A stretch of 64,000 bases of DNA, taken from the NCBI RefSeq assembly GCF_052113205.1, contig NZ_JBFRCU010000016.1, forward strand, positions 1 to 64,000. Direction: 5' to 3'. Below the pieces are notes generated by a model that was not told the DNA's origin, searched no databases, and was given only the letters and a program-made list of their open reading frames with translations. The position numbers and the translations under genes are program-made. The stretch is from Inquilinus sp052113205. GTDB lineage: Bacteria > Pseudomonadota > Alphaproteobacteria > DSM-16000 > Inquilinaceae. Below, piece by piece: positions 49,003 to 57,518 of this stretch (position 1 is the first letter of the stretch; each line of letters opens with the position of its first letter).

Positions 49003-51789
49003 ATGATCGCGCCGCCCGCCCTCGCCTTCTCATTGCCGGATGCCGAGCCGCTGGTGCTGGCGCCGGAGGGCGGCGTGCTGCTGACCGCCGATGGCGAGCT
49101 GATGATGCTGGACCCGGCGGCGCTGCGCCGGCGGGTCGACGGGCCGCCGCTGCTGCTGTGCCACGCCAAGGCCGTCGGCCGGCGCTGTGGGCTGGAGGTG
49201 ATGGGCGCCTTCGACCTGCTGGAGCTGTTCGCCTTCGCCCGGCCCGGCCGGTTCTGCGCGCCGACGCCGCGCGGCCTCGCGGCAGCGCTGGGCCTGCCGG
49301 TGCCGGCCAGCCTGGAGGATGCGGCGATCACCCTGCCCCGGCTGGCCGAGACGCTGCTGCGCGGCCTGTCGATCCCGGCCGCCGACGAGCGCAGCGACCC
49401 GGCGGCGCTGGCGGCGCGGATGGGCGAGGCCGGCTGGCCCTGGGCGCCCTTCGTGGCGCGGGCGCTGGGGCTGCGCGCGCCGGTCGAGGACCACCGCAAG
49501 CGCGGCGCCTACCAAATCTGGGCCCATCTGCCGGAATGGGAGGCCGAGCCGCCGAACCCGCCGCCGTCGCAGCATGGGGTCGAGCCGCGCGAGGCCCGCG
49601 CCCGCCTGGCCCTGATGCTGGGCGAGGGCGCCGAGCCGCGGCCGCAGCAGGGCGACTATGCCAGCGCCGTGGCCGCCGCCTTCGCCCCCCGCCCGGCGCC
49701 GGACGAGCCGACCGTGGTGCTGGCCCAGGCCGGCACCGGCACCGGCAAGACCCTGGGCTACCTGGCCCCGGCCACGGTCTGGGCGCAGAAGAACGGCGCG
49801 CCGGTGTGGGTGTCGACCTACACCCGCAACCTGCAGCACCAGATCGACGGCGAGATGGACCGGCTGTTCCCGGACCCGGTGCTGAAGGCCCGCCAGGTGG
49901 TGCTGCGCAAGGGGCGCGAGAACTATCTGTGCCTGCTGAACTACGAGGATGCGGTGCGCGGCCTGGCGCTGAACCCGCGCGACGCGGTGCCGCTGGGGCT
50001 GATGGCGCGCTGGGCCGCGGCGACCCGCGACGGCGACCTGACCGGCGGCGACTTCCCCGGCTGGCTGGGCGACATCATCGGCCGGCCGAACAGCACGGCC
50101 CTGGCCGACCGGCGCGGCGAATGCATCCATTCCGGCTGCCCGCATTACAGCCGCTGCTTCATCGAGCGCGGCATCCGCCGGGCGCGCAAGGCGCAGATCG
50201 TCATCGCCAACCACGCGCTGGTGATGATCCAGGCGGCGCTGGGCGGGGTGGACGACCGCGACGCGCCCAGCCGTTTCGTCTTCGACGAGGGGCACCACCT
50301 GTTCGAGGCGGCGGATTCCGCCTTCGCCGGGCACCTGACCGGGCTGGAGGCCACCGACCTGCGGCGCTGGCTGCTGGGCCATGAGGAGGGCGGGCGCCGG
50401 GCCAGCCGCGGCCGCGGGCTGAAGCGCCGGGTCGAGGACCTGCTGCCGGGCGAGGAGGCGCTGGCGACGGTCGACGACATCGAGCGCGCCGCCCGCGCTT
50501 TGCCCGGCCCGGGCTGGGGCCGGCGCATCCATGGCGACGACCCGCGCGGCCCGGCCGAGCGCTTCCTGGCGCTGACCCGGACCCAGGTCTATGCCCGGGC
50601 CCAGGGCGCCGACGGGCCCTACACGCTGGAATGCGACACCAGCGATCCGGTCGAGGGGCTGGTCGACGCCGCCTTGGCCCTGGACGCCGCCTTGGCCGAG
50701 CTGCAGGCGCCGCTGCAGGCCCTGGCCAAGGCGTTCCGCGACCGGCTGGACGAGGAGGCCGGGTCGCTGGACCCGAACCAGCGCCAGCGCCTGGACGCCG
50801 CCGCCCGGTCGCTGGACCGGCGGGCGAAGATGGAGATCGGCGGCTGGCGCGGCATGCTGAAATCCCTGAGCGAGCCGACGCCGCCCTGGCTGGTCGACTG
50901 GTTCGGGATCGAGCGGGTGGAGGGGCGCGAGCTCGATTTCGGCTTCTACCGCCACCATGTCGACCCGACCCGGCCCTTCGTCGACGCGCTGGTGCGGCAG
51001 GCGCATGGCGTCGTCGTCACCTCCGCCACCCTGACCGACGGCGCCGGCGACGATCCCGACGACTGGCGGGCGGCCGAGGACCGCACCGGCGCCGGCCACC
51101 TGCCGCGCCCGGCGATCCGCGCCCAGGTGGCCTCGCCCTTCGACTATCCGGCGCTGACCCGGGTGCTGATCGTGCGCGACGTGCGCAAGGACGACCTGGA
51201 GCAGGTCGGCGCCGCCTATCGCGAGCTGTTCCTGGCGGCGGGCGGCGGCGCGCTGGGGCTGTTCACCGCCGTGACCCGGCTGCGCGCGGTGCACCACGCC
51301 ATCGCCCCGGCGCTGCAGGCGGCAGGGCTGCCGCTCTATGCCCAGCATCTCGACGGCATGGATGTCGGCACGCTGGTCGACATCTTCCGCGGCGAGACCG
51401 ACGCCTGCCTGCTGGGCACCGATGCGGTGCGCGACGGCGTCGACGTGCCGGGCCGGGCGCTGCGGCTGATGGTGTTCGACCGGGTGCCCTGGCCGCGCCC
51501 CGACATCCTGTCGCGCGCCCGCGGCCTGCATTTCGGCAAGCAGCGCTGGAGCGACATGCAGACCCGCTTCCGGCTGAAGCAGGCCTTCGGCCGGCTGGTG
51601 CGGCGGGCCGACGACCGCGGCGTCTTCGTGCTGCTGGACCCGATGATGCCGACCCGCCTGTGCACCGCCTTCCCGCCCGGCGTCGAGGTCCAGCGCATCG
51701 GCCTGGCCGAGGCGGTGGCGATCACGAAGGAGTTCCTGGCCCTTGAGCCGGCGGCCGCCGTCACTCACCTGGACGGGAGGGTCGAATGA
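49003..51789 (+). CDS. ATP-dependent DNA helicase, DinG/XPD (SF2 iron-sulfur) type
   Basis: The 928-aa 5'-3' helicase has Walker A AQAGTGTGKT (about 240-249) and an XPD-like iron-sulfur cluster with C310, C374, C379 and C385 (ENYLCLLN; GECIHSGCPHYSRCF). The DEGH box is in FDEGHHLFEAA, and the C-terminal motifs are VVVTSATLTDGAG, TDAVRDGVDVPG and QAFGRLVRR. About 215 residues precede the helicase core. DinG-type enzymes resolve R-loops and G-quadruplexes. The stop overlaps the Phd-type antitoxin gene (ATGA). Confidence 0.9.
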   Translation: MIAPPALAFSLPDAEPLVLAPEGGVLLTADGELMMLDPAALRRRVDGPPLLLCHAKAVGRRCGLEVMGAFDLLELFAFARPGRFCAPTPRGLAAALGLPVPASLEDAAITLPRLAETLLRGLSIPAADERSDPAALAARMGEAGWPWAPFVARALGLRAPVEDHRKRGAYQIWAHLPEWEAEPPNPPPSQHGVEPREARARLALMLGEGAEPRPQQGDYASAVAAAFAPRPAPDEPTVVLAQAGTGTGKTLGYLAPATVWAQKNGAPVWVSTYTRNLQHQIDGEMDRLFPDPVLKARQVVLRKGRENYLCLLNYEDAVRGLALNPRDAVPLGLMARWAAATRDGDLTGGDFPGWLGDIIGRPNSTALADRRGECIHSGCPHYSRCFIERGIRRARKAQIVIANHALVMIQAALGGVDDRDAPSRFVFDEGHHLFEAADSAFAGHLTGLEATDLRRWLLGHEEGGRRASRGRGLKRRVEDLLPGEEALATVDDIERAARALPGPGWGRRIHGDDPRGPAERFLALTRTQVYARAQGADGPYTLECDTSDPVEGLVDAALALDAALAELQAPLQALAKAFRDRLDEEAGSLDPNQRQRLDAAARSLDRRAKMEIGGWRGMLKSLSEPTPPWLVDWFGIERVEGRELDFGFYRHHVDPTRPFVDALVRQAHGVVVTSATLTDGAGDDPDDWRAAEDRTGAGHLPRPAIRAQVASPFDYPALTRVLIVRDVRKDDLEQVGAAYRELFLAAGGGALGLFTAVTRLRAVHHAIAPALQAAGLPLYAQHLDGMDVGTLVDIFRGETDACLLGTDAVRDGVDVPGRALRLMVFDRVPWPRPDILSRARGLHFGKQRWSDMQTRFRLKQAFGRLVRRADDRGVFVLLDPMMPTRLCTAFPPGVEVQRIGLAEAVAITKEFLALEPAAAVTHLDGRVE

Positions 51790-52025
51790 GCTGGCGGCTG
51801 CGCGATGCGAGAGACCGGTTCAGCGAGCTGGTCGAGAAGGCGCTGACCGAAGGTCCGCAACATGTGACTCGTCGCGGCCGGCCGACGGTGGTGGTGATTT
51901 CCGAGGCCGAGTATCAGACGCTGGTCAAGCCGCGCCAAAGCCTAGCCGAATATCTTCTGTCCGCACCGAAGGTCGACATCGAGTTCGAGCGGGTGAACGT
52001 TCCGCTCCGCGACGTCGACCTTTGA
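51786..52025 (+). CDS. Phd/YefM-type antitoxin (orphan)
   Basis: The 79-aa protein MSWRLRDARDRFSELVEKALTEG... carries the Phd fold: an N-terminal DNA-binding part with RRGRPTVVVISEAEY and a C-terminal toxin-wrapping tail. No PIN/Doc toxin follows; a diverged family C repeat begins 43 bp after the stop. The start overlaps the helicase stop by 4 nt, so it is translated with the helicase. Confidence 0.85.
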   Translation: MSWRLRDARDRFSELVEKALTEGPQHVTRRGRPTVVVISEAEYQTLVKPRQSLAEYLLSAPKVDIEFERVNVPLRDVDL

Positions 52026-52067
52026 CACGGATCGAGCGAATTTCCGACTCTCGGCGCTTTGGAATCC

Positions 52068-52151
52068 GTCATTGCGAGACGCGCGGCGCCGTGATCCATC
52101 CAGGGATGCGCACCGCTTGGATGGCCACGCCCCTTCGGGGCTCGCCATGAC
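52068..52151. repeat. Diverged palindromic repeat, family C
   Basis: The outer ends GTCATTGCGAG and CGCCATGAC match family C, while the centre differs (GTGATCCATCCAGG ... CTTGGATGGCCACGC). It lies where the toxin of the Phd antitoxin would be expected. Confidence 0.7.
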
Positions 52152-52174
52152 GGTTCGGTTGGATTGAGCCTTGC

Positions 52175-52957
52175 TCAACCCGACCTGCGATTCCACACCT
52201 CCGATATCACCTCCTCCACCGCCTGGCCCAGCAGCGCCAGGTCCTGCGGACGGGACAGGCGGTGGTCGCCGTCCTTGACCAGGGTCAGGCGGACATCCGG
52301 GCCGGTCAGGGCCTCGGCCAGCTTCAGGCTCTGGCGCCAGGGGACGTCGGGGTCGGCCATGCCGTGCAGCAGGCGCACCGGGCCGGCGAAGGGCACCGGG
52401 CCGCGCAGCAGCAGGTGCGAGCGCGCCTCCTGAATCAGCCGCCAGGTGATGCGATAAGGGCCGTCGCCATAGGCCGAGGGGCGGTCGACGAAGCCGTTGC
52501 GCCGCATCCGCGCCAGGCCCATCTCGCCCAGGGCCGGCAGCATCAGATCCTCGGTGAAGTCCGGCGCGGCGGCGATGCCGACCAGCCCCGCCACCCGGCC
52601 CGGCCGGGCCAGCGCGGCGCAGGCGGCGACCCAGGCGCCCATGGAGGAGCCGACCAGGATCTGCGGGCCCTCGGTCAGCCGGTCCAGCACCAGCAGCGCA
52701 TCGGCGATCCAGTCGCCCAGCGTCAGATCGGTGAAGGCGCCGCCGGAGGCGCCGTGGCCGCGATAGTCGAAGCGCAGGAATTCGAGGCCGCGGTCGGCGG
52801 CGACGCCGTCGAGGAAGGTCGCCTTCTCTCCCGCCATGGAGGAGCGGAAGCCGCCGCAGAACACCAGGCCCGGCCGGCCATCGCCTTTGCCCGTGCGGCG
52901 GCGCCAGGCGACCGGCGTGCCGTCGACGGCCGGGAGTGTTCCGGTCTCCTCGGTCAT
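52175..52957 (-). CDS. Alpha/beta hydrolase
   Basis: This 260-aa hydrolase has GxSxG nucleophile elbow VGSSMGAW, catalytic Asp in LHGMADPDVPW and His in DGDHRLSRP. It resembles ABHD10-like serine esterases or depalmitoylases. It is coupled to glgA (start overlaps the glgA stop, ATGA), which suggests co-expression with glycogen synthesis, though no direct role is known. The frame runs further upstream as shadow of glgA. Confidence 0.85.
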   Translation of the reverse strand: MTEETGTLPAVDGTPVAWRRRTGKGDGRPGLVFCGGFRSSMAGEKATFLDGVAADRGLEFLRFDYRGHGASGGAFTDLTLGDWIADALLVLDRLTEGPQILVGSSMGAWVAACAALARPGRVAGLVGIAAAPDFTEDLMLPALGEMGLARMRRNGFVDRPSAYGDGPYRITWRLIQEARSHLLLRGPVPFAGPVRLLHGMADPDVPWRQSLKLAEALTGPDVRLTLVKDGDHRLSRPQDLALLGQAVEEVISEVWNRRSG

Positions 52958-54426
52958 GGCGTCGCCAGCAGGTCGCGGTAGAGGGCGACATAGTCGACCG
53001 CCGCACGGTCCCAGCTGAAATCCTGGGCCATGGCGCGGCGCTGCAGCTGCGCCCACAGCGCCCGGTCGCGCCACAGGCCGCAGACCCAGCTGATCGTGCC
53101 GGCCAACGCCGGGCCGGTCGGGTCGTCGAAGCTGAAGCCGGTGGCGCGGTCCTCGACGATGGCGTCGTGGGTGGCATTGACCACGGTGTCGGCCAGGCCG
53201 CCGGTGCGGCGCACCAGCGGCAGGGTGCCGTAGCGCAGCGCGTACATCTGGGTCAGGCCGCAGGGTTCGGTGCGCGACGGCACCAGCAGCACGTCGGCGC
53301 CGGCCTGCAGCAGATGCGACAGCGCCTCGTCATAGCCGATGCGGACGGAGACCCGGCCGGGATACGTCGCCGCCGCAGCCTGGAACCCGGCCTCGAGCCC
53401 GGCGTCGCCGGAGCCGAGCAGCACCAGCCGGCCGCCGCCCGCGAGCAGCGCCGGGATCGCCTCGAGCAGCAGGTCGCAGCCCTTCTGCCCGGTCAGCCGG
53501 CTGACCATGGCGAAGAGCGGCGAGCCGTCATCCTCCGGCAGGCCGAATTCCTTGAGCAGCGCCGCCTTCGACAGTGCCTTGCCGGACAGGTCGTCCGGCC
53601 CGTAGGGCGCCGGCAGATGCGGGTCGCGGCGCGGATCCCACACGCCGTAATCGGTGCCGTTGACGATGCCGACCAGGTCGGCGGCACGGGCGGCCAACAG
53701 GCCGGACAGGGCGTAGCCGTAGTCCGGCGTCTGGATCTCCCGCGCATAGGTGCGGCTGACCGTGGTGATGCGGTCGGCGTAGTGCAGCCCGGCCTTGAGG
53801 AAGCCGACGCCGCCGAAATACTCCAGCCCGTCGATCGCCAGGCTTTCGGGCGGCAGGCCGAGCTCCGCCGCCGTCGCGGCCGGGAACCAGCCGGGGAAGC
53901 CGATATTGTGGATCGTCGTGACCGTGCGCGGCCTCTTTACGTTCAGGGGGGGGGCACCGGCCGCCTGGAACGCCAGATAGGCCGGGGCCAGGCCGGCCTG
54001 CCAGTCATGGCCGTGCACGATGTCCGGCCGCCAGCGCGGATCGGCGCCGAGGCCGAGGCGGGCGGCGGCCCAGCCGAGGGCGGCGAAGCGGCGGTGGTTG
54101 TCCGGCCAGTCCTGCCGGTCGGGGCCTTGATAGGGGTTGCCGGGCCGGGCGAACAGGCCGGGGCAGTCGAGCACATAGGCCGGGACGGCGATGCCGTCGA
54201 GCTCGGCCAGCATCAGTTGCGCCGGGCCGCCGCCGAACAGCGCCGGGTCCTCCAGCACCACCTCCGGCCGGCGCATCGCCTGCAGCACGGCGGGATAGGC
54301 CGGGACCAGGACCCTCGCCGCGACCCCGGCCGCCGCCAGCGCCGGCGGCAGCGCCCCGGCGACATCGGCCAGGCCGCCGGTCTTGACCAGCGGATAGATC
54401 TCCGACACCGCGTGCAGGACGTTCAT
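52954..54426 (-). CDS. glgA: Glycogen synthase
   Basis: This ADP-glucose-dependent starch/glycogen synthase of the GT5 family (490 aa) elongates alpha-1,4-glucan. The ADP-glucose site K15-T-G-G-L (EIYPLVKTGGLADVAGALP), TIHNIGFPG and the C-terminal PSRTEPCGLTQMYALRYG (E-x7-E-like motif) are present. It follows glgC on the same strand after a family B repeat. Confidence 0.95.
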   Translation of the reverse strand: MNVLHAVSEIYPLVKTGGLADVAGALPPALAAAGVAARVLVPAYPAVLQAMRRPEVVLEDPALFGGGPAQLMLAELDGIAVPAYVLDCPGLFARPGNPYQGPDRQDWPDNHRRFAALGWAAARLGLGADPRWRPDIVHGHDWQAGLAPAYLAFQAAGAPPLNVKRPRTVTTIHNIGFPGWFPAATAAELGLPPESLAIDGLEYFGGVGFLKAGLHYADRITTVSRTYAREIQTPDYGYALSGLLAARAADLVGIVNGTDYGVWDPRRDPHLPAPYGPDDLSGKALSKAALLKEFGLPEDDGSPLFAMVSRLTGQKGCDLLLEAIPALLAGGGRLVLLGSGDAGLEAGFQAAAATYPGRVSVRIGYDEALSHLLQAGADVLLVPSRTEPCGLTQMYALRYGTLPLVRRTGGLADTVVNATHDAIVEDRATGFSFDDPTGPALAGTISWVCGLWRDRALWAQLQRRAMAQDFSWDRAAVDYVALYRDLLATP

Positions 54427-54458
54427 GCGGCCAACCCTCCACTTGGAAGAAATGGGTC

Positions 54459-54537
54459 GTCATCCCCGCGAAAGCGGGGATCTCTTACCGTGCGGACAGA
54501 CAGGCGGTCGAGAGATTCCCGCTTTCGCGGGAATGAC
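54459..54537. repeat. Palindromic repeat, family B, between glgC and glgA
   Basis: The arms GTCATCCCCGCGAAAGCGGG and CCCGCTTTCGCGGGAATGAC, with loop DNA different from the other copies. It lies inside an operon, as does the copy at 36121. Confidence 0.88.
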
Positions 54538-54562
54538 GGTGAAAGGAGTGGTCGGCGAGACC

Positions 54563-55825
54563 TCAATCCAGCGCGTCGATCATCGGCTGGGTGATCAGGA
54601 CGATGCCGCTCTCGGTGCGGTGGAAGCGCTTGGCGTCGAGCTCGGGGTCCTCGCCGACCACCAGCCCTTCGGGGATCTTCACGCCATGGTCGATCACCAC
54701 CCGGGTCAGCCGGGCGTGGCGGCCGATGTCGCATTCCGGCAGCACCACCGCCTCGTGCAGCCGGGCGAAGGAGTTGACCCGCACCTTGGAGAACAGCACC
54801 GACTGGCGGACGGTGGAGCCGGAGACGATGCAGCCGCCGGACACCGTGCTGTTCACCGCCTTGCCGACCCGGGCCCCATCCTCGAACACGAACTTCGCCG
54901 GCGGCAGCTGCTCCTGATAGGTGTGGATCGGCCAGTCGCGGTCATAGAGGTCGAGCGCCGGGGTCACCGTCGTCAGGTCCATATTGGCTTCCCAATAGGC
55001 GTCGATGGTGCCGACGTCGCGCCAATAGGGCTCGACGTAGCTCGGGTTCGGGATCGCGCTTTCGGAGAAGCGGTGGGCGCGGACATGGCCGCTCTCGACC
55101 AGGAACGGCACGATGTTCTTGCCGAAATCATGCTCCGAGGTCGGGTCGGCGGCGTCGCGGCGCAGCTGCTCGGCCAGGAAGCGCATGCTGAACACGTAGA
55201 TGCCCATGCTGGCCAGGGCGATGTCGGGGCGGCCGGGCATCGGCGGCGGGTCGGCCGGCTTCTCCAGGAAGCTGGTGACGCGCCACTGGTCGTTGACATG
55301 CATCACGCCGAAGGCCGTGGCCTCCATGCGCGGCACCTCGACGCAGCCGACGGTGATGTCGGCGCCGCTGCGGACGTGATCCTCGATCATCGCCGCGTAA
55401 TCCATCTTGTAGACGTGATCGCCGGCCAGGATCAGGACATGGTCCGGGCCCTCGGCCTCGAAGATGTCGAGGTTCTGCCAGACCGCATCGGCGGTGCCGC
55501 GGTACCACATCGCCTCGTCCACCCGCTGCTGCGCCGGCAGCAGGTCGACGAACTCGTGCATCTCGGCGCGCAGATAGCCCCAGCCGCGCTGCAGGTGGCG
55601 CAGCAGGCTGTGCGACTTGTACTGGGTCAGCACATAGATGCGGCGGATGCCGGAGTTGATGCAGTTCGACAGGGCGAAGTCGATGATCCGGAACTTGCCG
55701 CCGAAATAGACCGCGGGCTTGGCCCTGCGGTCGGTCAGCTGCTTCAGCCGGCTGCCCCTGCCGCCGGCGAGGACCAGGGCGATGGTGCGCTTCGGAAGCT
55801 GGCGGATCGGGCCGTCGTCACGCAT
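54563..55825 (-). CDS. glgC: Glucose-1-phosphate adenylyltransferase
   Basis: This enzyme makes ADP-glucose, the committed step of glycogen synthesis, and is usually controlled by glycolytic intermediates. The 420-aa protein has LVLAGGRGSRLKQLTDRRAKPAVYFGGKFRIIDFALSN, the nucleotide-binding and catalytic start, followed by AGDHVYKMDY. The C-terminal left-handed beta-helix (SGCIVSGSTVRQSVLFSKVRVN) is the regulatory part. It is the first gene of the glgC-glgA-hydrolase run. Confidence 0.95.
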   Translation of the reverse strand: MRDDGPIRQLPKRTIALVLAGGRGSRLKQLTDRRAKPAVYFGGKFRIIDFALSNCINSGIRRIYVLTQYKSHSLLRHLQRGWGYLRAEMHEFVDLLPAQQRVDEAMWYRGTADAVWQNLDIFEAEGPDHVLILAGDHVYKMDYAAMIEDHVRSGADITVGCVEVPRMEATAFGVMHVNDQWRVTSFLEKPADPPPMPGRPDIALASMGIYVFSMRFLAEQLRRDAADPTSEHDFGKNIVPFLVESGHVRAHRFSESAIPNPSYVEPYWRDVGTIDAYWEANMDLTTVTPALDLYDRDWPIHTYQEQLPPAKFVFEDGARVGKAVNSTVSGGCIVSGSTVRQSVLFSKVRVNSFARLHEAVVLPECDIGRHARLTRVVIDHGVKIPEGLVVGEDPELDAKRFHRTESGIVLITQPMIDALD

Positions 55826-55918
55826 CCAGGGGGTCCTCCCGGCTTGGGTGTTTGCCGCAGAGTAACATCAGCTTTCGCGATCCGGCACCGCCCGTTTGCG
55901 GCAAATTTTGTTTGTTTT

Positions 55919-56872
55919 TCAGCCGGCCGGGAATTGCGGCGCGTAGACCGCCAGCAGCAGCGACAGGGTCAGCACCGAGACCACGGTCGAGACCAGGATC
56001 ACCGCCGAGGTGCGCTCGACATAGACGCCGTAGCGCTGGGCGACGACGAAGGTCAGCGCGCCGGTCGGCAGCGCCGCCAGGATCACGGCGCTGGCGGTCC
56101 AGAACGGGTCCATCGGGAAGATGGTCGCGGCCAGGCCCCAGGTGATCAGCGGCTGCCACACCAGCTTGAGCACCGAGATCCAGCCGACCTCACGGAGGCC
56201 GGTGCGCAGCGTCTGGCTGGCCATGAACAGGCCGATGGCGAAGAGGGCGCAGGGGCTGGCGGCGGCGCCGAGCAGCGACAGCAGCGTCGCCAGCGGCACC
56301 GGCACGGCGAGGCCGGACCAGGACCACAGCACGCCCAGCACCGGCGCCACCACCAGCGGGTTCTTCAAGAGCGCCACGGCCACGTCGCGCAGCGCCGCCA
56401 GGATGCCGCGGCCCCGGCTGCCGGTCAGCTCGAGCGCGACCACGGCGAGGCCGACGCAGGCGACGCTCATGATCACGGTGGCCAGCGACGCCGGCGGCAG
56501 GCCGCGAGCCGGGCCGAAGGCGGCGGCGAACAACGGGATGCCCATGTAGCCGGTGTTGGAGAAGCCGGCATTCATGCCCTGCATCGTCGCCTCGCCGGCA
56601 TCGGCGCGGTGGATCAGGGCGCCGAGGATCGAGCCGAGCAGCCACACGGCCAGGACGCCGCCGAGGAAGGCACCGATGAAGTTGAGGTTGAGGATTCCGG
56701 CCACCGGGGTGCGGGCCATGGCCAGGAACAACAGCGCCGGCAGCGCGATCCAGTAGACGAAGGCGTTCAGCGCCTCCGACTGGGCCCGGCCGAGCAGCCG
56801 GATGCGCCCGGCGAAGGTGCCGAGGAAGATCACGCCGAAGACCGGCAACGCCACGTCGATCACCGCCTGCAT
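55919..56872 (-). CDS. AEC-family (auxin efflux carrier) transporter
   Basis: The 317-aa membrane protein has about ten hydrophobic helices. The family features NAFVYWIALPALLFLAMA near the start, NAGFSNTGYMGIPLFAAAFG, the central discontinuous helix LFAIGLFMA and the final GALTFVVAQRYGVYVERTSAVILVSTVVSV are typical. Bacterial members move malate or related organic acids; the substrate here is unknown. The ATG at 56872 is chosen because GAGGGG lies 5 nt upstream. Confidence 0.85.
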   Translation of the reverse strand: MQAVIDVALPVFGVIFLGTFAGRIRLLGRAQSEALNAFVYWIALPALLFLAMARTPVAGILNLNFIGAFLGGVLAVWLLGSILGALIHRADAGEATMQGMNAGFSNTGYMGIPLFAAAFGPARGLPPASLATVIMSVACVGLAVVALELTGSRGRGILAALRDVAVALLKNPLVVAPVLGVLWSWSGLAVPVPLATLLSLLGAAASPCALFAIGLFMASQTLRTGLREVGWISVLKLVWQPLITWGLAATIFPMDPFWTASAVILAALPTGALTFVVAQRYGVYVERTSAVILVSTVVSVLTLSLLLAVYAPQFPAG

Positions 56873-57062
56873 GGCGCCCCTCATGCCATGCCCGGCCGGG
56901 ACGGGGAAGCGCGGCGAGGGGAGGCTGGGTTGCAAAAGAGCGCGCCGGCCGGCAAAGCCTGTCGAATGTTTGTCCGCGGCCCCCTCGCCTTGACGCCCCG
57001 CGGCGTTCCGCGCATATCCGGAACGATCCTTCCCACGACTCGCAGGCCCAGCGGAGACTGCC

Positions 57063-57470
57063 ATGACGACCGACGCCCACGGCGCCCTGATCTACACCAT
57101 GGTGCTCGCCTCCGTGGCCGACACGAACATGACCGATGCGGAGCTGGAGACGCTGTCGGAGATGGTGCGGTTCCTGCCGGTGTTCCGCGACTTCGACATC
57201 GACCGCATTCCGGAGCTGACCCGCGACTGCATCGAGCTGCTGCAGGAGGATGACGGCATCGACAACGCTCTCGACATCATTGCCGAGGCACTGCCGGAGC
57301 ATCTGCGCGAGACCGCCTATGCCATCGCCTGCGATTCGGTGGCGGCGGACGGCACGGCCAGCCAGCCGGAGCTGCGCCTGCTGGAGCTGATGCGCGACAA
57401 GTTCGAGGTCGACCGGCTGGTGGCGTCGGCGATCGAGCGCGGGTCGCGCGCCCGGCACAGGACCTTGTAG
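57063..57470 (+). CDS. TerB-family tellurite-resistance-like protein
   Basis: The 135-aa all-helical protein of the TerB fold (LIYTMVLASVADTNMTDAELETLSEMV; AYAIACDSVAADGTASQPELRLLELM). Two acidic A-D-x-x-x-x-x-E-L motifs suggest a metal-binding site. It stands alone, without a ter operon, and resistance to tellurite should not be assumed. Confidence 0.82.
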   Translation: MTTDAHGALIYTMVLASVADTNMTDAELETLSEMVRFLPVFRDFDIDRIPELTRDCIELLQEDDGIDNALDIIAEALPEHLRETAYAIACDSVAADGTASQPELRLLELMRDKFEVDRLVASAIERGSRARHRTL

Positions 57471-57518
57471 CCGCGAGCGGCCTTCCCGCCGCCGGCGTCA
57501 CGACAAAAAGGGGGGCTC

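Noticed and set aside
49030..51768. A 912-aa open frame antisense to the helicase
   Set aside because: Shadow of the helicase gene; no motif of any family.
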